Assembly: GCA_013400975.1 (NCBI GenBank)
Contig: WBMZ01011880.1
Location: 62,001 to 126,000 of the forward strand
DNA length: 64,000 bases
DNA from: Atrichornis clamosus
Taxonomy: Eukaryota > Chordata > Aves > Passeriformes > Menuridae
Direction of reading: 5' to 3'
The position numbers and the translations under genes were made by a program. Positions 1-14,700 of the stretch are shown piece after piece. The notes beneath the pieces are model-generated. The model saw nothing but the letters and a program-made list of their open reading frames with translations. It searched no databases and was not told the DNA's origin. Numbering within the stretch: the first letter of the stretch is position 1; every line of letters starts with the position of its first letter.

Positions 1-3000
1 CTCTGTAAGCAAAAAGCACATTTAAGCCATCTGAATAATTATATATTTAGGACTTTTAAATGAAAAAAGTTGTACTGAGCCTGCAAAGTCAAGATCCCAG
101 AAATTAGGAAATTCCAGATTATGTGCAGCATTAGTTTGATCCCAAATGTATCCATTCAGTGCTCCAAACAGAGCAGTCTTCCGGGAAGAAAAAAAATTGC
201 ATAAAACCACACACCATGTTGTATCACATAGGTGATAGCATGTTCACAAATAAGTAGAATTGAATTTAGTTGAGCCATTATGTAGCTAGAATTTCCTTAT
301 CTTGCTTTAATTTGAAGTTTAAAAAAAATATTCATAATTGGTTTTAGTTGTGTAATTTTCTACAGGATTCTTAAAATGGAAAGAAAAATGTTTTGTTATT
401 GATTGATGGGGTGGTCGTTGTGTTACTGAACCCACATCACTTGTGCAAAGATTTAATCTGAGCTGAGAGCAAAAGAAAAGAATCATCTGAAAGCTAAATG
501 CCAACCAGTGGCTCAAAAAATAGATCCACACACTGGACAGGATGCACAAATTTCAGCTCATGTCTTTCCTAATTGCCGAAAGAATTTCATTTTCTGGGGA
601 AGAGGGATGCTACTGACTGGGTATGTTTGATAAGAGGGTAGCACAACTGGATTAAAGCATCATTTTCCATCACCTGAATAAACAGAGAAAAATAAATCAC
701 TAGCAAATCAAGTGTTCTTCAGGCACTGGAATTAATAAATTAATGACAAAATTAGAGCTACTAACAGCCTAACTAAAAGAAAATTCCCCTTTTCTTTCTC
801 GTTTCTGTATAATTGGGGTATTTTCCCTTGTTTCCTACAATTTCTCTCACAGTAGATTTATCTGTTACAGTTATTATTCTTTTAAAAATAGGAGAAAAAC
901 TGCTGTACCTTTGTTAAACTGAGTTTCTCACGTTTTAAAATTTCTCATTAAATAAGTGCAAGATCACTGTACACTATAAAATTTAAATTTTAGAAATTCT
1001 TCTTTAAATTATGTAATCTGCTACTTTTAAATCGTCTCAGTTGTATTGTATGGTTATTAGGATGGGTTATTTCACTTGCAAGCCTGTGATTTCAATGGAG
1101 GAATGGTGATTTATCTTAGCAGTGAGGCCTGGCATAGTTTGACTTCAGGAACTGTCGGATAATTTTTCTTACATTCATTCTCAAATATTGATTCTATAAT
1201 TTCTAGAGCGTTTTTTTTTGTGGAAAACTTTCTGAATGAGACTCTGGGATATTTTGGGAGAAGAGGGGTGAAATGTGTTGTGTGAGAGTATCTAATAAAA
1301 AAACTATATACCAGATTTGTTACTACATTGTGGCAAAAGAACCACAGTGCAGTGGTACGTAGTAGCTGATCACATACCTTGGTTTTAAAAAAAAGAAATA
1401 GAAATGAAAAAGGAAAAAAGAAACCCAGGTTTCCAATGGCATCTCCAGCACTATGGAATACCTTGTAGATTGGACGTCTCTTTTGTAACGTATCTCCCCA
1501 CTCATGTCCAGTGGGAGATTTGTTACCCAGCAGATACCGAAGTGGTTTCAATCCTACATTAGTATATTATCTGGCTTTTTCAAATATGTCAAGACTTGAC
1601 ACTGCAGTTTTTCAAGTCCCCTGCTCTTTTCCTGTACTCTGTAGGGAGTTTTCATTCTTTAGATTGGTTCAACTTGTGATTTTAATGAGTTCAAATATTT
1701 TCCCCACATACTTCATCTGAGCAATTTCAGATTAATATAAACATATCATACTGGTACACTAATTAGTGTGTATTTCAATTGCCTGATTGACAAGGCATAT
1801 CTCAGTTGGTCATGAAGCAATACTGTGGAAGCAATTGCTGATCTTTCATTTTTCTTTTGGCAACCAGTAAAAACGGGAAACATTCCTAAAGCACCACTGC
1901 AGTCTTTCCTGCCACATGTTCTGTTGGGTTTTGCGTTCATGTGTGCCAATCTCTTTTGTAGAAATTTAAAGGGGTTTAGAATTTTTTTTCCTGAATGATT
2001 TCTTTCTTTCTATATTTTCTCTTTCCTGTTATCTGATTATAACTATAAATTTCTCTTTCCTTAATGGCAACTATTCTTTGGAGGGTTTTTCAGGAAAATT
2101 TAGCTACAAGCAGCTCTTAGTTAAAATGGTCACCACTTTCTATTGATTTTCTCAATCAAGCCTGAGTTTTTCCTTAATAGCAGTGAAGCCTGGTACTTTT
2201 TACCTTGCTGTGGGACTGGAGACGACCTATCCTCAGGGCTTATGATTAATTTTAGGCATATAGAGTAAAGCTGAGGAATGAATTGAAAGTGGGTGATTGA
2301 AAGTAACAGAAAGGAAGTCCAGGTAGTTTTTTTTTTTTATTTGCATCACTTATTGTGAGAAAATTCAAGGTATGAAAAGTGGGAGACAGAAAAGTGAAAA
2401 ATTCATAGACAGGAGGCTATATAACCAAAAATAGGTGGAATGAAGCAAAAAACTAAGAAAGCACAGAGAAATGAGGCAGTGAATATCTAAAGGCCACAGA
2501 AGTAGGATAAAGAGAGAAAGTCAGAGCTAAGCAGAAGGGGTGATAAAAAACCCCACCAAAAAAAGACACGGTCTCTACTGCTACATCTCAAAGTATTGAA
2601 ACCTGAATTGCTTGTTACTGATACAAATAAATATCTTCCAGTTTTAGTGAGCTGTGGTACATGAAGAGTTCTTTAAGTTCTTGAGCGTAGGCATACTAAG
2701 AACTACTAGTTAGAAGACGTACTGCTATTGAAGGAAATAGAGATTTCTGCTTCCCCTAAACGATTTCAGTCAATACCTTAAAGTTGTTATAGATGTACTT
2801 CGCTCAACAGACACCACTGGATTCACTATAATGGTTGCTAGGTTAAATTTTACGGCCTATGTCAAACAAGACAGTCTGTGACATAGTTTCAATCTAATAA
2901 GTTACATACTTCTGCTACGTCTTGAGCAAGCCAATGTCAAAGTCAGCTTTCATGTTTGCACATGTATTTTGGAAAGTTGCAATGTTACTATCTTTAGTGG

Positions 3001-5592
3001 CTTTATAATAATTGTTTTCCTGAATGTTACAGCTCTGAGTGACTGTAGAGCTCTGCTTCAGGGGTATCACACCCCTGTGGTTGTCACAGCTGTGAAAGAA
3101 AAAACATCTTGGGTGCATTCTTAAGGCTTGCTGAACAACAGGCAAATTGAAAGTATAAACATTCCTTTTAAAATAAAATTATTTAAAAGTCGGTCCTGAT
3201 GATGAGAAAGAACAGCTTGAGCCCATTTTGAGATTTTGAATTCTTGCCATTGTGTAGTCTTGCCATTGAATTTTTAACTCCTAGTCACTTTATGTTCATT
3301 GAGGAGTGACCAGTTCTCTTCTTGAATTTCAGGAGACAGATCAAAGAGCAGTGCATTTTCTTAAAGTCTCATTTCTTTAATACTTTTTGATTATTTTGGA
3401 GGTTTTAACATATGCATGTTTTTTGGAGCTGGCAATACTATCCACTTGTTTATTACTGATTTCTAATGTTTACTTCACCTAATAGTCCCAATGAGATGTG
3501 CTGTTAAAGTGATATGAATGAATCTTTTATGTCTATATTTTTATTCCTTGCTTTCTTAATGCTATCCATTATATTTGTATTGTATATTAAACCGTGTTTT
3601 TAGAACTCTCCTGCACTTTGCAATGCATAGAATAGAATACTTTCATTTTGTAGGACAGATAACAATTGTTTAATGTTATATATAATCTATCACTAATAAC
3701 ACTATTATCTTCAAGTATAAAAATAGCTGGAAAGAGAATGAACAGGGGCAGAAATTGTAGAAGTGAAGGGCTACTGGCAAGATTGATTAGAGAGCCCAAC
3801 AGGGAGGGGCTGTACTAAAAGGAAGATGCTACACTCAGCAGTTTGAGAAATCACCGATGGAAAGCTTGACAGACAGCAGTGGCGAGCAGATTGAAATGTG
3901 GTCTGTAGCAAACCATCACTGCTGGCCTGCAAACAGCATTTCTGGGCAGGGTTGACAGAGCGTGGTGATGCCCAGATGTGAGCAGCTCCTGGTGGCATTT
4001 GAATACAGCAAAGACAGGAGTAGTTCTCGAGGAACAAAAGGCCTCGGAGATGGGTGACAGGCTCAAGGGAAGGTGCTTGGAGCGGGAAGGTTTGAGAAGA
4101 ACTTTGTGTTGTAACAGCAATACATATGAAGGTCCACATAATCTGTATTTTCTGTGGTCTGAGAATTGCTTGTAGGGCATTCTCAGGAGGCGACATCTGG
4201 GGAATTTGCAAAAGCCAAAAAAACTAAAGGTGTAGTCAGTGAGTATGCTGAGGATAAGAATTTGTCCAATGCTGTAACCAGAAAAGATTAATAGGGTTGT
4301 GTTTTTTGTTAAGACAGCTTTTCAGGTGAGAAAACCAGATGATTTACTGGACACTACATTAATTCCCAATTAAAATAAATTTTTTACTAAAGAGAAATTA
4401 GTATTTTTGAGATGTTTGGATTTACTTCAAAGTGGGTTTTTGTGTCCTGGACATGGTAAAAAAATTTTTTAAATGTGAAAGTTTTCTTTAAAAAATACAT
4501 GTATTCTTTTTTTCCTTCTGTTTTTTTCTTTTCCCCCTTAGGTGGTGTTTCTTAGGCTCATTTCTACTTTATTTATTGAAAATGCAGTTATCAGTTCTTC
4601 AGGGTGGCTTCTTCAATAAAATGATAAAACTTTATTTTAATCAGTCAGAATTTTCTAGCTGTTTTCCCATAGTTTGTCAATTCCATTACAGCCCCTTTAG
4701 CATCAGGACTCCTACCTGATCTTATGAAAATACCTCACACACTAGGTCTTCTCCTCCTGCCAGGGTGGTCTTGCTGCCTGCTGCCTTCTTCTTAACAACT
4801 GTGTAACCTTCAAGGGTGTCTGCAGCATGACAACAGCTGAGTGCCCATTGCTCAAAAAAAGCCAGTTCAGGTAGGACAGAAATATAAACTACTTTTGATA
4901 CATAGAACCACGCTTCACTCTTCTCTTCTCTCTCTGGATGCTGCAGTCAGGAGTCATCCCATCAAGTTTTAGTTAGGCTCACTGGATTGTTGTCTGCTAT
5001 TTGGTACTTCTTCCTCATCAGCTATGCTCCCCACAACTGTGTGTGGAAGTGTTGGTACATTCTCTCCGTATTCTTCATCTTCTGTTTCGCATTATGTCAG
5101 TCTGGATGTACGTGACAAAACATTTGCTTTTCCCTGGCAGCTGCTGAAGTTTTCCTTGATGAGCCCAAGATCAAATGCTTGTATTTGTTCAGGAAGTGTA
5201 ATCTTTCGCTTTCAAAAAGCGAGTTACTAATTAACTGCTGAATGGGGAAAAAATGCAAACCCAGGCATGGCTATCTCCTTGCCAGACCCTTTCAGTGCTC
5301 TCATTCAGAGCTTCCTGAGTAGCTTCCCAATGTGACTGCCTCTTGCTGAAGATGCATAATAGGATTTTTCAGTGCTCTGTGTGTGCATGTTTTTTTACAC
5401 AGTAATGTCAGCAGGGTATGAAATGCCACTGCTGTAGTCTCTGCCTATCTTACATGCTTGTCATGCAACTTGGAACTGATGACTAACAAAGACCATGTAT
5501 GTTTTGGGGACTGTCCTCCTCTGCTGGAAAAAGAGAACAAAGGTGAAATATCCTCATGACCACTGTTGGTGAAGTTTAACAAGACTGGTGAG
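1..5592. other. Unique AT-rich intron sequence
   Basis: No gene, repeat or RNA gene recognised. Several open frames of 60-146 codons occur, for instance on the minus strand at 1111-1551 and 3771-4211. They start with non-ATG codons or resemble nothing. The 3860-4200 part is somewhat richer in G+C than its surroundings and could be an old unrecognised repeat. Confidence 0.6.
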
Positions 5593-5745
5593 GTTCACAG
5601 GTTCACAGAATAGTTGAGATGGGAAAGGACCTCTGGAATTCATCTGGTCCACGACCCCTACTCAAGCAAGGCCATCTTGAACAGACTGCCCAGGCCTGTG
5701 TCCAGGCAGTTTTTGAGTATCTTCAAGCTGAGAGACTCTACCTTG
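5593..5745 (-). repeat. CR1 LINE 3' fragment
   Basis: A reverse-orientation CR1 3' end. TTCACAGAATAG at the left edge is the complement of the CR1 tail. It is followed by the typical GGGAAAGGACCTCTGGA, then TCATCTGGTCCA, a CTCAAGCA...GGCCATCTTGAACAG block, and TGCCCAGGCCTGTGTCCAGGC. The element is truncated at its 5' side, as most CR1 copies are. Known: CR1 is the dominant LINE of birds. The right boundary is approximate (within about 15 bp). Confidence 0.9.
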
Positions 5746-8700
5746 GTTGTTCTTTCCTGTTTACTGTGTCTCTGATCCTGGCTGCTTCCTAAACTGCTGA
5801 GCTAGGTGTAAACTCAAGTTTTTAGCCAACTCAGTGAGTTGAACTGATCCACTGGGGCTTAGATGAATACCAGAGCCGAAGCAAGGGAGACATCAAGACT
5901 GCCCAGCCAAGAGGAGAGGAAGGGAAGCCATCCCCTTCCACAGCAGCAAGCTGTTGGCTGAGCTTACCTGTCTTGTAAAATGTCTTTTGAAGAGGATAAG
6001 GCAAAAATTAACCGTACAGAGAAGCGATTTTTTTGTAGAAATATTTGTCTTCTTTAGTGCCCTTACAGCTGCTCACTGTGCAGTAGCATGACCTGGCACA
6101 AAGAGGAGAACAGGAATGACACACAAAAGGAGGGAGAAAAAGAAGGGTTGTAGCAGCCCTGACCTGCAGAAGTTTAGCTGGTTTGGAACTGCACCCTTTG
6201 TAGTTGCTTGCATTAAAATACCTTAGCAGACTTTCGGTGCAGTGTAACATGTGGAAGTGGAAAGAAAAGCATTAACAACATACAATGAGCCAACCTTCCA
6301 TGGACCACAGGCCAGCTGTTTGCTATCCTTAGTTTGCAATCTGTTTCTGGTTTGGGTTGTTTTGCTGTAACTTTAGGCTCAGCTGGACAATGGTGAAATG
6401 TAAAAAACTTGAATTTTCTTGCTGCTGTGGCTGTTGGGAAAGGGAAGAAACCTAAAAGGGAAAGGTATTGGAGAAGTTTGGAAAAGCTAAAAATGTCAGT
6501 TTACTGCCTTGTCACGCTTCTGCAGGAGATTCAGCCCACTTGTATTATCAAGAAATCTAACAGATTTTTCCCTGTCAGGAAAAAAACAGAGGGAAGACAA
6601 CAGAGGTAGGTTCTTCTCCTACTCAACAGCTAAAAATGGATAGACATACACCTACTAGACAAAAGTTGGTGACAGACATAGAGGCAAAAATCAAGCGGAA
6701 GAAACTCACTCCCCAGTAGCTTGTCTTGCAGTTGGGATTGATCAGGATCTAGATCTTTCATCTTGACCCCTGACAGGCAGCATTTTAATTTTAATAACTC
6801 TGTCCATTTTAATTTCTAGGACTGGTAAAGCCTTTCAAAGTTATGAATTAAAACTAACACTCGGTCAAAACCCATCTGCCCATTTTGTAGGCACCTCCAT
6901 TTTAGACAAAGAAAGCTGTTAGCAAAATGTACACTCTGTTGCCCACCCTGAGCTTGCCAGAGTTGTTCTGTGGCATTTTCCACACACTAATCAAAGTAAT
7001 GCTATGTCTGTTTGTTGATATGTGTTTAATTACTTGTCATTCAGTGAAGTTGCTTAACACCCTAATTATATAATTGCCATTTCAAAATACATTTCCTTAA
7101 CCATTCTACAAGACAAAATAATGATTTGCACGTGTGGCATCTGAAGAACTGTGCTTTTGCCAAAGTTCTGTGTGCCACCTAATTTTTCTAATTTCTCTTG
7201 AAATAATATCACATGGCTGGCATTATGCATGTATCTAGTACAAATGAAATTTCATAGTTTTGGTTTGTACAATCGTCATGCATCCCCTTCATCTTCACAG
7301 TGCAAGTAGAAACTAAATTTAACATCCTACACCCTTTCATTTCAAGGATTCATTTAAAGAAGCCAGGATCTCATAATAAATGCTCTGACAATAGACTTAA
7401 TGGGAAATGAGGTCAGGAATTCTAAGTAATTAGTAACAGGTAATTTTATTAGTATGAGCATGAGAAAGTTGTGGAGGTATATTTAGGAACACTATGATTA
7501 AACTCAGTTCCTAGACATCCATGCTTTCTTCCTTGCATGTTTTTTTAAATACCTCATCAAGAAAGAGCTGAAGACTTACCTTGGCTTGATCACTAATGGT
7601 TTACCCGAGAGAATGATTTCACTTTCCTTTTTTACATGCTTGTCATTGATGCCCTGATGGAAAGTGTCAGACATCTCCAGAGAGAACTGTGTTTATACTC
7701 TTTCCTATCACTCATTTAACATAAAATCCAGGTCCCTCTCTCTGCGTTCAAACTCATTATACATTACAGTTTTTTTGTTGTCACTCAGGGTTTCTAAGAT
7801 CATTGAGTTAGAACATCCCACTGTTTGAGACAGGAAGGAGTCACCAACCAACCTCCACTTGAAAGCGTCAAATATCCTCACTTGATAGAGGAGCTTCTGT
7901 ATCCCCAGAAACTCTGTATATACTTGTGTCCTCCATTTCGTAGCCCTTACAGACTGCCTTTGTTCCAATACTAATGCTTCATTCCAGCAAGATCCTTCAC
8001 ATATGCTAAATGTAAGGCTGCTTCCAAGTAATTCATTCTCTCAAGGATCCAGGACTTGAGATAATAAACACTAAAATGGAGGTATCAAGCAAAACCAAAG
8101 CAGTGAACTCTTAAGTTAAACTTTAAATTTTATCAATATTTCTTCATATTCATTCTTTCTCTTTCCCATCATTAGAGAGACTGTGAGACCTAGTTTTCCA
8201 CAGATCCTTACGGCTGTACAAATAATTGATTTTACAGTCCAAAATCTCCTCTCTCATCCTTTATCCCCTCAAAAAAACACCAGTTCAAATTGGTCCAAAA
8301 CAAAGAAAAAAATGCTTCTAGCCAAAAAAAATAATTAATTTTGTACTTGGGCATTTGTCATGAAACTAAGAAAATGGCTGAGATTTACAAAATTTGTGGG
8401 AAAGATGATGAAGTATTTTACCAATAAGCTCAGGGGTTCACGCACTCATGCAAGATGCAGAAGATGTAAGTTATATTCTATGCTTCTCCCACAGGACTAT
8501 GAACCCTCTTTAGGAACCCTTCTTATGCTATAGGGAGGCACAGCTGGGTAGCCCCAGGAACACAAACTGGTAACCACAGAGCAGTCCTCTTTCTTGACTC
8601 AGTGAACAGTTTGCTCGATAGAGCTGCCTGAGCAGAAAAGTTTTGTGGAATTCTCGTTTGGTATTAACTCCCTTGTTCTGAAACGTGAAAAGAAGGATTC

Positions 8701-11700
8701 ATATCCTCCTGGGAGTTAAAGAGGCTTAAGCTATGATTTTCACAATCCAGTGTTGACAATCAAGTGAATCTTGCCCTTTGGTTTTCACCACAAATGGACA
8801 AAGCTAAACAAACCATAACAGATAATTTCTAAGTTTCTAAAGTTATATACAATTGAAAATGCAGAATATCTGCCCTAAGTCTGGGAGCAGATCTGGCCAA
8901 GGCAAAACCGCTTTTTCCAATGTATAGCTGTTTTTCAGGAGGAATATGCTTACTTTGCTCTGCAGGCAACCCCATCCCTGCTGCCGGTAGGTATCCAGCT
9001 GGTGGCGGCATTGTTCAAACCTCCCAGCCAAGTGCTCCTCCTCCTCATGGTTGAAAGTTGCCACATGGACCCGGAGGAGAGACTGCCAGGTCAGGCTACA
9101 ACGGCAATTTAAGGTAGTAAGGCATGTTCAGATGGAGTCACTTTGTTCTCCAGCAGTACCTGGAAAGTTGTCTTGCTCCTCTCTTCTAAGAAGTATTTCT
9201 TCTAAGCATACCCTGCAGACAAAACAAGTTCTTCCTTTCCTTGGCATTCAGCTCTTCAGCTGTCTCTGAAAGAGTTTTACATTTGTTTCAGGATATTTAA
9301 AACTTGGTTGCATGGCATGGATTCATAAAGGACATCTTGGCAGCTGCTGTTGCTGAATCTCTTATATTGGCTGCTTGATAAAGTGAGACAAGTGCCAAAG
9401 GCTCCAAGTCTCTTATGCTGATAGCAGTGGAGCTCTGAGCAGTCCCTGTATCCCCCATGCCTCAGCCATTTAGATAAAAATGACACCTTTTGCTGATACT
9501 GGTTACAAGGCTCTTGCCAGTAATGGAAAGTTTTAGCTGGTTTGTGAGGTCACAGAATGCCTATTTAGGCATTGCTTCAAAACACTGGGCTGTTCAGTAA
9601 GTCAGTCCTATTTCAGACTACCTCCTAGTATTTCATACCTTAACATTGTTTTGAAAAATTGGATAGCTTTTTCTAGCACAGCATGCTTTATGAAATTATG
9701 AATTGAGGAGATTTTTATGTTGCCGTGTTTGATTCAATACCTCATTGTCATTTATGTGAAGTATATCACGATACACTGTCAGTAATTTAGCGGGGAGCTG
9801 GGCGTACATGAAGCTTTGTGCGTGTGAGTGGGGCTTCCCAGGGTGCCTCAGTTCATCAGTGCAGATAATACTGCAGAACCTGGGGCTTGATTTTGGAATG
9901 TGCTACAAAACAGAATCATTCTTTCAAATTAAGTAAAAAGCAAATAAGTCTCAGTGTGTAGAACTATTTTTTTTTGCCATCACGTGTCTGTCAATGCATG
10001 TGAGGAAAATAACAGGAAAAAAAGGAGTATTTGTTATAATTTTATAAGCTGCAAAATAGTTAAGCAAGAAGATGTGGGTTTGAGAGGGAGTTAAGGAAAT
10101 TAAAAGGAGGCATCAAACATTGGCTTGACCCAAAAGTGCTTAAAACCCCATTTGCCCTTACAGAACAAAAATACTAGCAAAGAAGTCTGACATGCTGGCA
10201 AAGACACAGTTTAGAGGTGCCAAACTACTTTAAGATAATTTGAAAGTTTCTTGGCCTTCATTTAAATAAACTGGACCTTGAGTTTTTTGGAACTCTCCTG
10301 ATAAGTAACACTTAAAACCCTTTTGATCAAATACCCTTTCTCAGGCAATTACACATTCTTAATTTAGAGGCCAGTTCAAAAGATTGCTTGTTACCTTCAT
10401 TTAGCAAAGGTTCAAGTGCTGCAGTTTTCTGATCCTTTTAAAAAAGGGAAACAAGGAGAGTTTACACAATAAAAGTTCTTTTTTTATTCTCAAATTAATT
10501 ATTTTGAAATATCTTACAGATTACATCAGTTTCTTCCTTGCATTCATGTTGCAAGATGGCGAGTATTGTATATTGTTAGTGATGCATTAAATTAGTTGTT
10601 TACATTATAAAATCTAAACATATTAGAATCTTTTGTGTTTGTCTTCAAAGATTCCTATTCTAATAAAACTTTCTCAAACAAGTAAGGTTGTCTTTTTTGT
10701 TTAGTTTATGCATCAGTGGAGAACCTAAAGATTTGTAGCCTCTAGCCATCCCTGTCTGTGTTTAGTAGAGTGTAAGGAAATTGTGTTTGGGACAATATAT
10801 GTTATATTTTCATATAAAAGGGAAAGTTATACTTTTAAATAAATCATTTTGCATTTAGAAAAGGTAACACCTGAGATGAATGTAAATGGAAAGAATCAAA
10901 ATTCATATTCTTCTCTCAAAGACTATATTTTGCTGTGACTTTTAATCGGAATAAAATAAGTATGTATAATATCCTGAAAAATAAAAATTTTGGCTGCATC
11001 TTTCCTATTTCTGATGGCTTTGTGTCGCTCTTCAGGTCAAAGTGTTTCTGAGGGTTAAGAGATACAAGACCAACATTCAGTAAAGAACAGTATTTGGGAT
11101 TTAAAACAAACTTTGCGATTTGAACTCTCAGTTTTGCTCTTTTTCAAATGTTTTAATAGAGTTGTAATGAAATATGAAAAATAAAAGCAAAAGCTGATAG
11201 CTTTAATATGACTGGAGCTGGTCTGTGAAAGTAGCTTTCACTATTGAGGAAAGTTCATGACTGAATTTTTAGAAGCAAAGAAACTTCTCAAAGAGTCAGC
11301 AGAGCAGCGTGGCAATGGATGTCCACACTTTCCCCTCAAAATACTCCTTTTAAGTGCAATATATCTTAGTTCTTCAGCTAGAGAAATGATTGCTTTAATA
11401 TATATATATGCACTTATATATATGTACACACTTTTTAGGTCACACTGGTCATACTGCATCTGCCTTTTGAATCTATGTTTTAATATGTTTCGACATACAT
11501 CTTCCTATCCTAACAGTGTTGGCAAGTCATGAGTAAACAGCTGGATTTTATTTACTGGTGAAAACCCAAAATAACTTGCATTAAGCCAATGACCAAATAC
11601 AATGTCACAGTTATACTTCATGTCAACCGAAAGGAAGAGTAGCAAGCTAAGTGTTAACTTCAGAAGCAGATTATTTTCTGTGTACAAGATATGCCTTTTA

Positions 11701-14700
11701 GAATAACATGCCAAGAGTGTTTAATATCTCAGTAGCCTCTAGAACATACAGCAATATAACAAGCACTGGCTTATAGTAAAACTTGGGAAATGTGACAAAA
11801 TAAGCAGTGGAGTGAAGAGAACAGTACTGAAACCAGTTGAAAAAACAGGAAGGATAGAACTTGATAAAATTGTGGAATATCTTGAGGAACATCTAGTTTC
11901 TGACCATGACAGTGAGAAAAGCGATAAGGAGTAAACTGCTAATTTTCAATAAGCTTTCAACTTTAGACAAAACCTCTAAGTGATGAAAAGGTACTGTATA
12001 CTTTTGATTAAGTAAAAAAAGTGTAGCTTTCTAAGGTAATGTGTGAGATTAAAAGAAGAGAATATATTATTTGCTTGAAAGAATTTTTTAAATGAAAGAA
12101 AGCATGAGAAGGTATGAAACAGTATGATGTAACAGCCTGCCAAATGTTGTTTCAAAGGTCATCACTTTCCGAGGTTAGGCAAAATGTGTTCCCTCAGCAG
12201 CCTAAGGACAGTGCTGTGTGTACTGATGTAGTAGCACTCATGATATCTGAACAGCTTTAGTAAAGTTAAAGGTTAATCATGAGGCTTCAAAAATAATACA
12301 GACTGTGATCCAAAGTCTAAAGTACAAATCAAGGCCGTGTGAGAAAAATTAAAGGCTACATTTCAAATACACCCTCTAATTCTGGACTTCTGATCTGAGA
12401 TACCGTATGCTATGGTATTCAGAAACAAAGAGCACCCACAGCTTTTATATCACTAGTTCATTAAGAAATTCTGACCAAATGTCCTGATCCTGTAAACATC
12501 ACCATACTCATGTAGGTCTACATATGAGTCGTCCCATTAGACTACCAGTTGATTGGTCTGTGCAACTGTAGAGGGTCAGAAATGCAAGTTGACCTGATGT
12601 AAATGGAGGTTGTTCTGAGGTGAAATACCAAACGCAGCTGCATTGCCTGGGTTTAGGATCCCATCTTTGTTTTGGCTGGGCTCTTGTCTAAGTGTGTGAT
12701 AGTAAAACACTGCATCTCTGAACACAGTCATATTAAGAACTGATGTTGCTACAGTTATTTTTTAAGGTGCAGAGTCCATGAAAGCTGCAGTTTCCAGCCA
12801 TCTCATGATTTTTATAGTAGAATAAGTAATTTGTATTTTGAATTCCATTTTGCTCTTTCTGTTTCTTCTACAAAACATTGTAGCTGGCACTTCCATGCCC
12901 ATTGCCTCCTGCTGGACAAAAGTGACTGAAGGGGAAAATTTTGTTCGTAGTTGTAGAAAAAGAGGTGGAGGGAAGCCTAGAAAAGTAAAGGCTCGTTGTT
13001 GAAATCACAGTGATTCATGACCCTTGTCCTGAGAACAGATATGTTTGCTGAGTTGCATCTTGAGGAGCCAGTGTCTCAGTTCAAGTAATGCCTCTTACTT
13101 CCTTCTTAGACCTCCCTCCTAAAACCTTGTTCCAGATCACAAATCATTCACAATTGAGAGAGCACCAGCACAGAGTATCAAAGGCTGGTATTTAACTGAT
13201 GGTTTGACCAGGAGTGTAATTTTGATGGGGATGGTCTTTATCAGGTGGAACAGGATTCTAGGCCGTATGTTATGAACTTCTGCATTCCCAATCATGTTCT
13301 CCACTTCAAGTAGAAGTTAAAAGGCAAACAAGCCAAGTTGCCAGCTAAGAGTGGTATAATCAGGAGAGATGCTTTGGTTTCTGTTATATGAAGAAGTCAG
13401 GATGTCTTCAGGTTGTGAACTGGACAGTGTGAGTACACTGGTGTAGTGCATTGGCTCTGGACGCTTGCTGAAGACAGTGTTTCAGAGCTTGCAGCTGAAG
13501 TTTCCATTCCATTCCTTGTCTGGCAGAAGAAAAGTCACTCTTATTCTACTGTAGTCTGGGAGAAGTTGTGCACCTTGCATCTAATCTCATCTTCCTCTGC
13601 CTTTCACAAGATCTTGGTTTTATCTTTGTTACTCTTGAGATGTCTCCCGGCAAACCTCTCTTGTTGTAGGTATTGCGGGTCCACTGTTAGGTTACCCACA
13701 CCTTGTCTCATAAGCAGAATAGCCTAAGCTTCTTTAGCCTTGAAATACAGGGAAGAATTTGCATACTAACCTTGTTCTTTTTCAGAAAACATCTAATCTG
13801 TCTTTTAAACTTTGTAGCTTAGAGCTAAGCGTGGTCAATTCCTAGTATATCAATGCTCTCCCTCCTGGTAATAACACTTTCCTGTTTCTTGATATCATTC
13901 TGACTATGTGTCTAAGCATTTGCTGTTGTAGCCTTTACTTTACTTTTGATATTAATTTTTTAATGTTGTCCTTTTTCTGGAATGAATGATTTGCATCTGA
14001 ATGAGCTGGAACTTGAATTGTTGTGGATTACCCATTGAAAGTTCCATTTTGCAATTACTGTGTGTCAACATTAGGGGTTTACTCCAAAATAGTTGCTTTT
14101 TTATCAATTCTTACTCTTTGCTTGGGAGAAAGCAGAGAATGCAACAAGAATGCCTTATCTCTGTTGAAAGTATGTCTTTATAAATGAAAACCAAGAGTCA
14201 ATTCCCCCTAAATTTGATTATTTCATGAATTCCATTCCTTAAGTTCTGGAAGTAAAGTTCAAAATGTTAATATGGTGGTGTGATTAGGATGCTTTTAATG
14301 AATGCGGTTTGTATGAGGTTGGGCTTCCATTCAGAATCAATCAATCTGTGCCCAGAAAGTTTTGTAAGTAAATGTCTTTAAGGTTGCATTTACAGAGAAT
14401 ATATTTGTATTCTCTAAATCATCATCTGGCATACTCTCTACATAATATCCTTATATAGTGTCAAGATTACAAAGAAAATAAATCTTTAAAAATGCAAATT
14501 TTCCTACAAATGCACAGGAAGCAGTGTACAGCTGAGCAGTGAAGTTGAAACCAATTGATTAATCCAGTCCTATGTCAAAATACTTATACAATGTTGAATA
14601 AAATAAAATTGCAACTATGAGTAGGAACAGAGTTCTTACAAATTGCCCCAGAGCAAAAAAACCCAATATATTCTCATGCTGTCTGTCTACATAGGGAGTA

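Noticed and set aside
1111..1551. 146-codon minus-strand open frame
   Set aside because: Begins with TTG, includes a Phe-rich stretch produced by an A-rich tract (1386-1421), and resembles no family.
3771..4211. 146-codon minus-strand frame overlapping another of 109 codons
   Set aside because: Two frames open over the same bases without homology; composition effect of a G+C-richer patch.
4310..4332. Possible exon end CTTTTCAG|GTGAG
   Set aside because: Looks like the CAG|GT junction sought for the missing STAU2 exon, but the bases before it do not encode the dsRBD5 sequence.
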